A stretch of DNA of 64,000 bases from Watersipora subatra (taxonomy: Eukaryota > Bryozoa > Gymnolaemata > Cheilostomatida > Watersiporidae): assembly GCF_963576615.1 (NCBI RefSeq), contig NC_088711.1, forward strand, positions 12,323,869 to 12,387,868. The letters are read 5' to 3'. The notes beneath the pieces were generated by a model, which worked only from the letters and a program-made list of their open reading frames with translations, searched no databases and had not been told where the DNA came from. Positions within the stretch are counted from its first letter, which is position 1, and each line of letters begins with the position of its first letter. Positions 11,701-26,700 of the stretch are shown piece by piece. Position numbers and translations under genes: made by a program.

Positions 11701-14700
11701 CATCCTATTGTTCATATACAATCTACATGTACAGTAATTATGCTTGCGCACAAAGTGCTCTCTATTCAGGTTTGTCAGTAGATAAAAGTGTTTGCCTTAC
11801 AGACATGAATGAGTGTGACCTGCAGGCAGACATGTGTGGAAATGGCACCTGCACCAACATGATGGGCTCTTACAAGTGTGACTGCAACCCTGGTTTCACC
11901 CCAAGCCCTACTGGTCGCTGCCAAGGCATGTCAAACAAGTGTCACTTTTTATTAATACTTATTTCTCTTTAGGCTGGTTTATCTACCATTGTAATGAGTC
12001 TCCTGATATTATATCTGCTTTCTTACTCAAAACGCAGCACTTTCAACTCTGTAAAGTACATATGAGACTACAATGGGAAAAGGTTGCATAGACTGTTTAC
12101 CTAAGTTTAGTAATTTCTGTTTAGTAATTTCAAACCTGCGAGGATATAGTCAATGAATTTCAATGTTTCATATAAGGTGACATTATGTGGGAACCATTAA
12201 ATATTATCACAGACTTTTTAGTTGACAAAATGTCTTTCTGGAAATGCCGGCTTGTGTGCTTCTGTTTCGGATTGGTTAATATAGCATCACCAAATAAATA
12301 AATCAATATATAGGTTATTGTTGTCTGTACTAAAAGCAGGCTCATTGTGCTGCTTTACAGTACAGCAGTAACCATACCTCTGCTTTGCTTCTCTTCTTGT
12401 AGACGTTGATGAGTGCGCATCATTGAGAGGAATTTGCAATTATGGTCGATGTAAGAATCTCTATGGTAGGTTTCATACCTTTATGGTAGATTTCGTACCT
12501 CTATTATAGGTTTCGTACTTCTATGGTAGTTTTCATACGTATATGGTAGGTTTCATACTTCTATGGTAGGTTTCATACCTCCATGGTAGGTTTCGTACCT
12601 TTACATTGGGTTATCTTATGGAAAATTTTAGTATCTTTGTCATAAATCATTGGTCTAAGAGTTGTCAGCTCTCGCTAGTCGATATCTACTTTGTAATATA
12701 TCTATGAAATAGAATCCAAAGCTTATGCAAAATCTGAGTCAAAATCATTAATGAGTGCATAAGCCTGGTTCCCATATCGATTGCGAGACTCCGGCGGTAA
12801 CATGCGCAGCAAAACGCTTGCGGCGCTAGGCTCGGCGGGATATGTTCTCATAAAGCCCCATCGTTAATAATATCGTAAACATAATTGCGTAATCAAATAA
12901 AATGTTCACTCGTCATGCCGTTCCTATAATGGGTGACCTTTACCCGTACAGTGCATTTCGGGAATGTTTTGGCTGCGACCGTTTGCGAAATTTGAACAGC
13001 ATTAAACTATTGCGATGCCGCTGGCAACCACAGGCAGCCCTCGGCGCATACGTTCCCATTTCATTGCTAATAGCCTGCGGTGTGTCGCCGGTGCTTTGCG
13101 ACGTATATGGGAACCAGGCTTTAGTCTTTGTCTATGCACAAATTATAAACAAACGGCTGAGATCACATAGTAATTTATGTTATATCCAGCTTAAAAAACA
13201 GGTTATAAACAGTGGCAGGTAATGTAGTTGCTTGCTACTAGCCATTAGCTTGACACATCACTAATGGCTAATTTGAATAAGCTAGTATTGCTAAACTTAC
13301 TGATAAGAGCCATGAGAGCAAGCTTTAGTGATGTTGCGCCGTAACGCAGAGTTCTATGCGTATTTTAACTTAGATAGCCATTCATATCGCACAATGAATC
13401 AAATGCATCTCGTGGAGCTCAATGGATTAGTTTATTGCCTGGTGAACAGGAGGTTCCGTGATCTAGTCTTCTGCGATACGGATTTTTAATTGCTAGATAC
13501 CAATAGCTATTAGCTGGATAGACTGGATCATAGACGAACACACAAACACTGGAATTCATATATATATATAAATTATAAGTGCTTTGAGGTTCTATGTCAC
13601 ACCGGTTGCATATTTAGCTGTGGTGTACTATTTAGTCCCAATACTATTTGACTGTTGCAAGGCCTGCTTTTTATATATACAACAACTTATTCCATCTCTG
13701 AAAAGAACCTAAACCACTGACCGACTTATTGGAGGCATTTCATTATTATTATTATTATTGGAGGCATTTCATTATTATTATTATTATTGGAGGCATTTCA
13801 TTATTATTATTATTATTGGAGGCATTTCATTATTATTATTATTATTGGAGGCATTTCATTATTATTATTATTATTGGAGGCATTTCATTATTATTATTAT
13901 TATTGGAGGCATTTCATTATTATTATTATTATTGGAGGCATTTCATTATTATTATTATTATTGGAGGCATTTCATTATTATTATTATTATTATTGGAGGC
14001 ATTTCATTATTATTATTTTATAAATAAAATAACAATAATAAAATTTTATCAGACACTTTGACCTTTGACAGATCACACAGCATTTGTCCTTTGACAGATC
14101 ACACAGCATTTGTCCTTTGACAGATCACACAGCATTTGTCCTTTGACAGATCACACAGCATTTGTCCTTTGACAGATCACACAGCACTTGTCCTTTGACA
14201 GATCACACAGCATTTGACCTTTGACAGATCACACAGCATTTGTCCTTTGACAGATCACACAGCACTTGTCCTTTGACAGATCACACAGCATTTGTCCTTT
14301 GACAGATCACACAGCATTTGTCCTTTGACAGATCACACAGCATTTGTCCTTTGACAGATCACACAGCATTTGACCTTTGACAGATCACACAGCACTTGTC
14401 CTTTGACAGATCACACAGCATTTGACCTTTGACAGATCACACAGCACTTGTCCTTTGACAGATCACACAGCATTTGTCCTTTGACAGATCACACAGCATT
14501 TGTCCTTTGACAGATCACACAGCATTTGACCTTTGACAGATCACACAGCATTTGTCCTTTGACAGATCACACAGCATTTGACCTTTGACAGATCACACAG
14601 CACTTGTCCTTTGACAGATCACACAGCATTTGTCCTTTGACAGATCACACAGCATTTGACCTTTGACAGATCACACAGCATTTGTCCTTTGACAGATCAC

Positions 14701-17700
14701 ACAGCATTTGTCCTTTGACAGATCACACAGCATTTGTCCTTTGACAGATCACACAGCATTTGTCCTTTGACAGATCACACAGCACTTGTCCTTTGACAGA
14801 TCACACAGCACTTGTCCTTTGACAGATCACACAGCATTTGTCCTTTGACAGATCACACAGCATTTGTCCTTTGACAGATCACACAGCATTTGTCCTTTGA
14901 CAGATCACACAGCATTTGTCCTTTGACAGATCACACAGCACTTGTCCTTTGACAGATCACACAGCATTTGACCTTTGACAGATCACACAGCATTTGTCCT
15001 TTGACAGATCACACAGCACTTGTCCTTTGACAGATCACACAGCATTTGTCCTTTGACAGATCACACAGCATTTGTCCTTTGACAGATCACACAGCATTTG
15101 TCCTTTGACAGATCACACAGCATTTGACCTTTGACAGATCACACAGCACTTGTCCTTTGACAGATCACACAGCATTTGACCTTTGACAGATCACACAGCA
15201 CTTGTCCTTTGACAGATCACACAGCATTTGTCCTTTGACAGATCACACAGCATTTGTCCTTTGACAGATCACACAGCATTTGACCTTTGACAGATCACAC
15301 AGCATTTGTCCTTTGACAGATCACACAGCATTTGACCTTTGACAGATCACACAGCACTTGTCCTTTGACAGATCACACAGCATTTGACCTTTGACAGATC
15401 ACACAGCACTTGTCCTTTGACAGATCACACAGCATTTGTCCTTTGACAGATCACACAGCATTTGACCTTTGACAGATCACACAGCACTTGTCCTTTGACA
15501 GATCACACAGCATTTGTCCTTTGACAGATCACACAGCACTTGTCCTTTGACAGATCACACAGCATTTGTCCTTTGACAGATCACACAGCATTTGTCCTTT
15601 GACAGATCACACAGCACTTGTCCTTTGACAGATCACACAGCATTTGTCCTTTGACAGATCACACAGCATTTGTCCTTTGACAGATCACACAGCATTTGTC
15701 CTTTGACAGATCACACAGCACTTGTCCTTTGACAGATCACACAGCACTTGTCCTTTGACAGATCACACAGCATTTGTCCTTTGACAGATCACACAGCATT
15801 TGTCCTTTGACAGATCACACAGCACTTGTCCTTTGACAGATCACACAGCATTTGTCCTTTGACAGATCACACAGCATTTGTCCTTTGACAGATCACACAG
15901 CACTTGTCCTTTGACAGATCACACAGCATTTGTCCTTTGACAGATCACACAGCATTTGTCCTTTGACAGATCACACAGCATTTGTCCTTTGACAGATCAC
16001 ACAGCATTTGTCCTTTGACAGATCACACAGCATTTGTCCTTTGACAGATCACACAGCATTTGTCCTTTGACAGATCACACAGCATTTGTCCTTTGACAGA
16101 TCACACAGCATTTGTCCTTTGACAGATCACACAGCATTTGTCCTTTGACAGATCACACAGCATTTGTCCTTTGACAGATTACACAGCATTTGTCCTTTGA
16201 CAGATCACACAGCACTTGTCCTTTGACAGATCACACAGCACTTGTCCTTTGACAGATCACACAGCATTTGTCCTTTGACAGATCACACAGCATTTGTCCT
16301 TTGACAGATCACACAGCATTTGACCTTTGACAGATCACACAGCACTTGTCCTTTGACAGATCACACAGCATTTGTCCTTTGACAGATCACACAGCATTTG
16401 TCTTTTGACAGATCACACAGCATTTGTCCTTTGACAGATCACACAGCATTTGTCCTTTGACAGATCACACAGCATTTGTCCTTTGACAGATCACACAGCA
16501 TTTGTCCTTTGACAGATCACACAGCACTTGTCCTTTGACAGATCACACAGCATTTGTCCTTTGACAGATCACACAGCACTTGTCCTTTGACAGATCACAC
16601 AGCACTTGTCCTTTGACAGATCACACAGCACTTGTCCTTTGACAGATCACACAGCATTTGTCCTTTGACAGATCACACAGCATTTGTCCTTTGACAGATC
16701 ACACAGCACTTGTCCTTTGACAGATCACACAGCATTTGTCCTTTGACAGATCACACAGCATTTGTCCTTTGACAGATTACACAGCACTTGTCCTTTGACA
16801 GATCACACAGCACTTGTCCTTTGACAGATCACACAGCACTTGTCCTTTGACAGATCACACAGCACTTGTCCTTTGACAGATCACACAGCATTTGTCCTTT
16901 GACAGATCACACAGCACTTGTCCTTTGACAGATCACACAGCATTTGTCCTTTGACAGATCACACAGCATTTGTCCTTTGACAGATTACACAGCACTTGTC
17001 CTTTGACAGATCACACAGCACTTGTCCTTTGACAGATCACACAGCACTTGTCCTTTGACAGATCACACAGCATTTGTCCTTTGACAGATCACACAGCATT
17101 TGTCCTTTGACAGATCACACAGCACTTGTCCTTTGACAGATCACACAGCATTTGTCCTTTGACAGATCACACAGCACTTGTCCTTTGACAGATCACACAG
17201 CATTTGTCCTTTGACAGATCACACAGCACTTGTCCTTTGACAGATCACACAGCATTTGTCCTTTGACAGATCACACAGCATTTGTCCTTTGACAGATCAC
17301 ACAGCACTTGTCCTTTGACAGATCACACAGCATTTGTCCTTTGACAGATCACACAGCATTTGTCCTTTGACAGATCACACAGCATTTGTCCTTTGACAGA
17401 TCACACAGCACTTGTCCTTTGACAGATCACACAGCACTTGTCCTTTGACAGATCACACAGCACTTGTCCTTTGACAGATCACACAGCACTTGTCCTTTGA
17501 CAGATCACACAGCACTTGTCCTTTGACAGATCACACAGCACTTGTCCTTTGACAGATCACACAGCACTTGTCCTTTGACAGATCACACAGCACTTGTCCT
17601 TTGACAGATCACACAGCATTTGTCCTTTGACAGATCACACAGCATTTGTCCTTTGACAGATCACACAGCACTTGTCCTTTGACAGATCACACAGCATTTG

Positions 17701-20700
17701 TCCTTTGACAGATCACACAGCACTTGTCCTTTGACAGATCACACAGCACTTGTCCTTTGACAGATCACACAGCACTTGTCCTTTGACAGATCACACAGCA
17801 TTTGTCCTTTGACAGATCACACAGCATTTGTCCTTTGACAGATCACACAGCACTTGTCCTTTGACAGATCACACAGCATTTGTCCTTTGACAGATCACAC
17901 AGCATTTGTCCTTTGACAGATCACACAGCATTTGTCCTTTGACAGATCACACAGCATTTGTCCTTTGACAGATCACACAGCATTTGTCCTTTGACAGATC
18001 ACACAGCACTTGTCCTTTGACAGATCACACAGCATTTGTCCTTTGACAGATCACACAGCACTTGTCCTTTGACAGATTACACAGCACTTGTCCTTTGACA
18101 GATCACACAGCATTTGTCCTTTGACAGATCACACAGCACTTGTCCTTTGACAGATCACACAGCACTTGTCCTTTGACAGATCACACAGCACTTGTCCTTT
18201 GACAGATCACACAGCACTTGTCCTTTGACAGATCACACAGCACTTGTCCTTTGACAGATCACACAGCATTTGTCCTTTGACAGATCACACAGCATTGGTC
18301 CTTTGACAGATCACACAGCACTTGTCCTTTGACAGATCACACAGCATTTGTCCTTTGACAGATCACACAGCACTTGTCCTTTGACAGATCACACAGCACT
18401 TGTCCTTTGACAGATCACACAGCACTTGTCCTTTGACAGATCACACAGCATTTGTCCTTTGACAGATCACACAGCATTTGTCCTTTGACAGATCACACAG
18501 CACTTGTCCTTTGACAGATCACACAGCATTTGTCCTTTGACAGATCACACAGCATTTGTCCTTTGACAGATCACACAGCATTTGTCCTTTGACAGATCAC
18601 ACAGCATTTGTCCTTTGACAGATCACACAGCACTTGTCCTTTGACAGATCACACAGCATTTGTCCTTTGACAGATCACACAGCATTTGTCCTTTGACAGA
18701 TCACACAGCATTTGTCCTTTGACAGATCACACAGCATTTGTCCTTTGACAGATCACACAGCATTTGTCCTTTGACAGATCACACAGCACTTGTCCTTTGA
18801 CAGATCACACAGCATTTGTCCTTTGACAGATCACACAGCATTTGTCCTTTGACAGATCACACAGCATTTGTCCTTTGACAGATCACACAGCACTTGTCCT
18901 TTGACAGATCACACAGCACTTGTCCTTTGACAGATCACACAGCACTTGTCCTTTGACAGATCACACAGCACTTGTCCTTTGACAGATCACACAGCATTTG
19001 TCCTTTGACAGATCACACAGCATTTGTCCTTTGACAGATCACACAGTATTTGTCCTTTGACAGATCACACAGCATTTGTCCTTTGACAGATCACACAGCA
19101 TTTGTCCTTTGACAGATCACACAGCATTTGTCCTTTGACAGATCACACAGCATTTGTCCTTTGACAGATCACACAGCATTTGTCCTTTGACAGATCACAC
19201 AGCATTTGTCCTTTGACAGATCACACAGCACTTGTCCTTTGACAGATCACACAGCATTTGTCCTTTGACAGATCACACAGCATTTGTCCTTTGACAGATC
19301 ACACAGCATTTGTCCTTTGACAGATCACACAGCATTTGTCACAAAATTTTAGTAGATTTTATCGAAAATTGTCAGTATTTTGTATCATTTGAGCTGGTCT
19401 GACTGCCAGGATGTTTTAAGATTAAAATTAAAAAAAGACTGCAGTTCAAGCATTCAAAAGAAAAATACGGGCGAAATGCTGTCACTGGTTGATATTGTTG
19501 CTATAGTTGATATCGGCTATTGTGCTCAAGTTGCAGCATTACACGTCTCTATTTTGTCAGTCTCTTTGCAACTATAGATGTCATAATCACACTTTCGCTT
19601 GAATTTGGTTGAATCACTAATCTTGAAACATCCTGACAGTCAGATCATGTCAAACATAAAAACAATCGCTAATGATAGGAAAATACTGATACTTTCTGAT
19701 AAAATTTACTAAAATTTGTGCTAGCTCATTTTTAATAACTTGTTTCGATACTTTTGCAAAGTTTAATATATCTTCCTTCTGTACTTGCTTCTTCCTAGCT
19801 TTCTGTAAAGGCTAACACGATGAATATGCACTGATCAATATTGTATTGCTAGATAAGTCCGCAAGTCTTACAGTTCAAGTGTCCATTTGCAGGAAGCTTC
19901 ACGTGTGAGTGCCAGCAAGGCTACACCCTCTCAGATGGAGGCTATAACTGCAGAGACATAAATGAGTGTGTGGAGATACCAGACATGTGTGCCAGAGGCA
20001 CGTGCACCAATTATGAAGGCTACCACCTCTGTTCATGCTCAGAAGGATTTGAATTGGGTCAAGGCCTCACTTTGTGTGTTGGTAAGATATTTGTGAAAAT
20101 AATAATAATGTGGGAAAAGATTCAAAAGTTAGCTTTTGTTGCAAAAGCTGGAATCACTGCTAAATGTTTTTTCTCAAGTCATATGGCTTTCAAATGTGAT
20201 GATGCGCTGATGTACTGAGACTTAATACATGTGCTAATATGGTATTTTCTTTTCTCACAGACATCAATGAGTGTTTGGCAATCCCAGATGCATGCGCCTT
20301 TGGTCAGTGTGTCAATGAAGAAGGCGCATACTACTGCAGATGTCCTGATAAATTTGTCCAAACATTTGATGGAACAAAAATTAAATGCATGGGTATGTAA
20401 GCAGCCAGATTGTTGCGCTTACGATATGAAATATGTTACTTTCAGACATGCATCTATACATTATATAGTTTTAGAGAAATGCCAATCTGCATTTGTCAAC
20501 GGGTTAAATATTTTGGTTGACATGTCACATCTACTCATTTATGTAGCTCAGATGTTAAGATCATTTAGTTAAAATCCTAGTCTTTTTATAAGCTGTTGAT
20601 AAATTACCTCCATATTTAATAAGTAAATTTTTTATCTCTCGTTTAGACACCCGCTACGGATTTTGCTATGAGGGCATAGTCAATGGTAGGTGCACTGGAG

Positions 20701-23700
20701 AGATGCCAGTCAGCGCCTCTAGGTCAGCATGCTGCTGTTCAGCGACAGCACCTGGGGCCTCATTGCCTGCTTGGTCCTATGAGGGGGTGTGCCAGCTCTG
20801 TCCTTCAAGGGACAGTGATGAGTTCAAATCCGTTTGTAACGTTGGGCTAGGATATACAGAGCTTCCTGGAGGGTCTGTCATTGGTGAGTCTGAGTGCTTG
20901 GCAATATCTTCTGTTGTGTTCGCATCTTTCTCAGCTTGTAAGAATCGATGGCTGGGCTCTACATGGAGGGTACAGTAAGTCGGGGCGGCTCAGCCGGCCA
21001 GCCGCCTCAGGGAATACGGGCCTTAGTACAGTATCACGTGCGTTCTATGATTATTGAACGGTTCTGCTGGAAACATATTTATCAAAGAACTGGTAGCACT
21101 GCACGGAATTTTAATAGATTTTATCAGAAAGTATCGATATTTCTCTATCATTTGTGATTGTTTTTGTTGTTTGAGGTGATCTGACTGCCAGGATGTTTCA
21201 AGATTAAAATCAACAAAACTTGATTGCAGTTAAAACGCTCAGATCATGCGAAAGTGTAATTATGACATCTACAGTTGCAAAGAGACTGACAGATTAGAGA
21301 CATGTAAAGCTTCAACTCCAGTGCAATAGCTGGCATCAAATATAGCGATGATAGTAACTAGTGACGTCATTCCATACGTCTTTTTCTTCTGAGCGTTTTA
21401 ACCGCAATCAAGTTTTGTTGACTCTAGCCTTGAAATATCACCTCGAACATGTCAAATCACCTTAAATATTAAAAACAATTGCAAATGATAGAAAAATACC
21501 AATACTCTGATAAAATCTACCAAAATTTTATGCGAGTTTATCTTAGAGGTTGGAATGTTCTTTTCCGTTGTCTCCTTTTGTGAAACAGTTCTGTGCCTCT
21601 AACTTCATGACATAATAAATAAGAACAAAACTATGGAGCGTTACTATAACTCTATCAACGGTATATTCAATCATAACTAGTAATCCATTTACTTCATTGT
21701 TAACATGTTAATTGTTAACATGTTAATTGTTAACATGTTAATTGTTAACATGCCTGACAGTTGTGTAATAAGTAACTTCAACATGTGCTAGTGATTGCAA
21801 TAGTTTCTACAAAAGGAGACACCAAAATGGTTTTAATATAACAGGTTGATATGCTACATCTAATAATAGCAATAACTATTGTGTTGAAGTTCATTATAGT
21901 TCCTTTTTGTTTTTTAACAAATTGGTAACAATTGTTTGTTGACTTTTAAAAAACTTAAAACTATTAAACTAGCGTTTTTATTTTTAAATTTGACTAAATT
22001 ACTTATCAGCTTGTCTAATTGGAAGGATTTTTTATAAATTCTCAAGTTTTGAACAAAGATTTTTGTTTATTACTGATGCTGAAAAAAATGAAGCAAACAT
22101 TTTGTTAAAGACTTCAAGTAGGTGCAGATGCATCTAGATGGCAGGTAACGCATCATAATTATTGCAGATAACCCCACAGCCCTTAGGAAACTTTGAAATT
22201 TTGTGTTACCATTTTCTAAAAGTTGTGCTACTCACACTCATTGTTTTTCTTCCATTTTATCAGAACCGTGTGGTTTCAGATATAAATGAGTGTCTCATGC
22301 ATGAGGACATGTGTAAGAATGGTCGATGCATAAACACGGATGGGGGCTTCAGGTGTGATTGTAACGCTGGCTTTGAGCTGGACCAGGATTCAGAGTTATG
22401 TGTAGGTAAGTTGGTACAGTCAAGCATAGCCCTGTTGAGGTAGCTGACACCACTGTTGAGGTAGCTGACATTACTGTTGTGGTAGCTGACACCACTGTTG
22501 AGGTAGCTGACACCACTGTTGAGATAGCTGACACCACTGTTGAGGTAGCTGACACCACTGTTGAGGTAGCTGACAACACTGTTGAGGTAGCTGACACTAT
22601 TGTTGATGTAGCTACACCACTGTTGATGTAGCTAGCACCACTGTTGAGGTAGCTGACAGTACTGTTGAGGTAGCTGACACTACTGTTGAGGTTGCTGACA
22701 CTACTGTTGATGTAGCTACACCACTGTTGAGGTAGCTGACAGTACTGTTGAGGTAGCTGACACTACTGTGTCAGTTACCTTGACCAGTTAGGCTTCATTG
22801 GTGTGGTTGTGATGTTATTGCAAAAGGAATTGTATGGAAAAGTGAAAAAATAACTCCCAAGTTGCCTGTACTTTGGTAATAAGCGTTCATTGGATTGGAG
22901 AATTATAGAGTATTTCGGATCCAATTTGATGGAATTCCAGAACTAAAGCCTGTAGTTAAAAATCATTTACAGGTAGAGTGAAAGCACTTAATGTCCAAGG
23001 TTAGTTATATATAGCACACCTAGTGTTACATTATCTCTGGGTATTAAGCTTTCCACAACAATATTAGTTAGTATTTTTGTTCTACATTGGCAAGTATATA
23101 CATGTACTTCCCTAACGGTCCGCGGCGGTATTACCTTACGTCAGTTTGTCTTCACACTGTTGGTATTGTAGAACATTCCTGTTTAAACTTTTTATTTACA
23201 TCTTCACTTGTGATATTTAAATTCAATAAATAGAGTGTTATTCAAAAACATTAGGCAATCATGACACACAATGTTTAGCCATCGTCGGTTACATTACAGA
23301 CCAATTTGGGGCTGCGCGAAGAAGAGTGATAGAATGACTAACACCTACTTGTACCTTTCAGCACACTCCCACTGGTTCACCTTTCTTTCACCTTGTTCTT
23401 GTGAATTATTTTTTTAATTTCCACTAATGGTTTGCAGACATAGATGAGTGTGAGGAAAGGGACGCATGTGGACAAGGACTATGTAGAAACACTATTGGAG
23501 GATTTATTTGCTCCTGCAATGTAGGATTTGAGGTTGGAATGACTGGGAGATGCGCAGGTAAATAAAATATTGTTTGTAGACTTACTCATGTCGTTTGATG
23601 TATTAGATAGAACCAGAAGCAATGCTGTGATTTGTAATTTAACCATGAAATTTCATAGCTGGCATGTATATAATTATGTTGTTACTTCTATTGCTTTATC

Positions 23701-26700
23701 GTGTTTGTTGCTCTCCCAGCCCTTTAAAACCATAGTAGTTACCCAGAACCGTACTGATGCATGATATACTTGTCATTTATTTATTTATACTCACCTTTTG
23801 TATTTATATAGATATCAATGAATGCGATAACTTCAACATTCACCAGTGTGCATTCAGATGCTACAACATGCCAGGAACCTTTGTTTGTACTTGTCCATCT
23901 GGCTACCAACTGGCAAATGATGGAAAGCATTGTACAGATGTTAATGAATGTCTCAGTGCCAGCAACAACTGCAAATATGCTTGTAAAAATCTGATTGGGA
24001 CTTTTATTTGCGTTTGTCCTGTTGGTAAGTATATAAACGGTTCATTGAATTTTTTTTGCTGCAGTTATTATCACTGTGAGCATCAAGCTTGGTAAAACAT
24101 GACACAAAAACAAATTCCCAGACGGGGAATCGAACCCCGGCCACGGCGGTGAGAGCGCCGGATCCTAACCACTAGACCACCTGGGAATAGATATGCAATT
24201 ACTTAAACTTAATCAATTTATAACGTATTTGAGTCACGCGTCGGTTGTTCGATAGCCCGTTTATGTACTGTAATGAAGTTTCTATTGAAATAGCTAACAG
24301 CATATAATAGAACATTGTCCAGCGCGAAGAGTTTGTTTGGAAGTATGTTCACGCTTGTCAGAAAGCTGACGAGCGTGAACATGTCATTGCACATAACTTC
24401 ATAAGTAGCAGCTATAATAACTAATGGGACTTTGAATAATAGTTTGCTGTTTACCTTAGAACTATTCGAACCCTGATCAAAAAAACTACAACTCATGATC
24501 AGTGCGCTGTTCCTAGGGGTTTCACTCTCTTCTATTCATTCCCATGGGCTAGTCTGAGATGTTATAAAATGTACCCTTTCCACTGACTTACACATTAATA
24601 AAAAATTACCCCTTATCACTTCATCGCCACAGACTAATTGCCCCCTTTTTTGGCTCAATCACTGCTCCTACCCTGTTTGGCCCCTATCCACTGCACCAAG
24701 CTAAAAAAAACATGCCCTTTTTATGAAAACACTCTAGAGTGTCTGGCCCCCAAAAAACATCCTTCAGCTCTCGGGGATGGAAGTTGAGAGTGAAATCCCT
24801 TGGGTGCTGTTGAACATGAAAAGATACCATTTTTGAAGCAAAAATTTTGCTAGATCTTGTTTAGAAATGACCACGGTGACACAACTGTCCTATTAGTTCG
24901 TATAAAAAGTTACTAACCTTGATAAATGTTTGCTTGTTGGTTCAATATGGAAGATTGCAACTGCTTTAACATTGCTTCCAAGTATGCTTGAGAAATTCAG
25001 AGAGAAGTTGGCCGTTTTATATTGTGCTCTAGAGTGAATCTTTACTGCAGTTCATCTCTGTGAATATGCAGTGAATGGCTTAGAGAGGCCTAGCAATGTA
25101 TGGTCAAGTTCTGGTCAAGTATTTGAGAGTAGCATAGATATGTTAGCTAAAAAGCATCGCAGTACCCAACTAGAATGCACAGTCTATATTGTGATAAGTA
25201 GATAAAAAGCTATGTTTCGATATGAGCAAAGTTGAATTAGAGGGAATAGAAGTAGAGTGTAGAATATAATGAAACATCTAAAATGAAAAAGCACAGAATA
25301 GTGATTAATAAACTGTACTGTAACTGGCGCCAGCCACGCAGAGCTGAGTTATCTTTCTCACATACATATGCTGCTGTTTTAGTATTTTATCATTGAATGC
25401 GCAATTGTAAAACATTTACCAAGCTGGGCCCTGAGTAAACATTGTTGTCAGTAGTAAATGGAAAACTACATCAATCCAATAATCACCAAAAAAGACTTGT
25501 GTTTATTCTTTGAGTAACGCTGGTTACATGAACATAGTTAAAAGTATTTCATAACATTTATTGCATTGTATAAATTTCTGCTCCATGAAGATGATGAAAT
25601 ATGGCAATGTTATGGTATAAGAACTATTAAGCTATGAATTAATTTACCGTAAATCCTTTATTTCAATGCCACCTCTATTTGACCACCACTATGAGAGAAG
25701 GGTTGAAAAATTGAGCGCCATGGCATTCATTTAGAGGTTTTACGGTACTTACTGTTAATCAGGTGGACTGTTCTCTTTTTGTATCTGTGTAATCTTGCCA
25801 CTTTGTCCAGTGGCAATAGCCATACATGTATAAACATAAATCATTCATCTGTTGTGCACCAGGTTGGGCCTGTGAAGCTGTTTGCAATGATTTCTTAAAT
25901 TGGCTACAATCAAAGAATTTACCTTAGCACTAATAGTAAACAAGTACTTCCTTTACTAGAAATACATTTTAGTATGATTTAAAAGCGTGTATATAATCCC
26001 ACGACCAAACAAGAGCGAAGCGATTGATTGGGAGATTTATGATAAATGCATATGTGCACACAACTCCCGAAAAATTATCCGTTAACGGCCGTCACCAAAC
26101 CCTTGCAACGAAATCCTATCAACAAATTTAACTATTTTTCAGTAAAGTCGTTTAAGTATAATAATGATACAAAACGCATATAAACGTATTTAAATATGTT
26201 ACCAAGCCTTTGAAAGGTTACCGCAAATTCCTAAAACTAACCCATCTGATCGGATTATACACAAATAGACAGATTAATTTGGACGAAAATCGCCACAAAA
26301 CGCTTGAAAAGCTTGGTTTAATAAAAGTTAAGACCGGAAATTGAAACGCCGAGCGACAGAGAATAGAACGATAAAGTCTTGCGCATTTCACAAAAAAATA
26401 ACGTGCACTTTTCACCAGTCTATAGCATTGTCGAATTGCCGAAGGTTTCGGCAATTAACATAGGAGTACAGAAATCGTTTCATTTTTGCCGATTTCAATT
26501 TTTTCATTTTCATTTTCATTTGCTGACACATTTGAGTACTTTCGTATTCTAACTGATGTCCAACACAGTGTAGGCCTAAGTAAAGGAAATGACGATGATA
26601 TTTTTTTAACGGTTCTTATGAGATTATTACAATAATTAATTATAAGTTTGGATGACTACAGAACAATGACTACGTAGTACAGATTTTCTAAAAATCTAAC

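Noticed and set aside
12902..13222. 106-codon plus-strand frame
   Set aside because: It overlaps a MITE interior with inverted ends and has no recognisable domain.
13729..14061. Tyr/Ile-rich frames of 78-110 codons
   Set aside because: They are translations of the 29-bp ATT-rich repeat in different frames.
14060..19338. CRISPR-like array (regular 26-bp periodicity)
   Set aside because: There are no unique spacers; the whole unit repeats head to tail, and the context is an animal intron.
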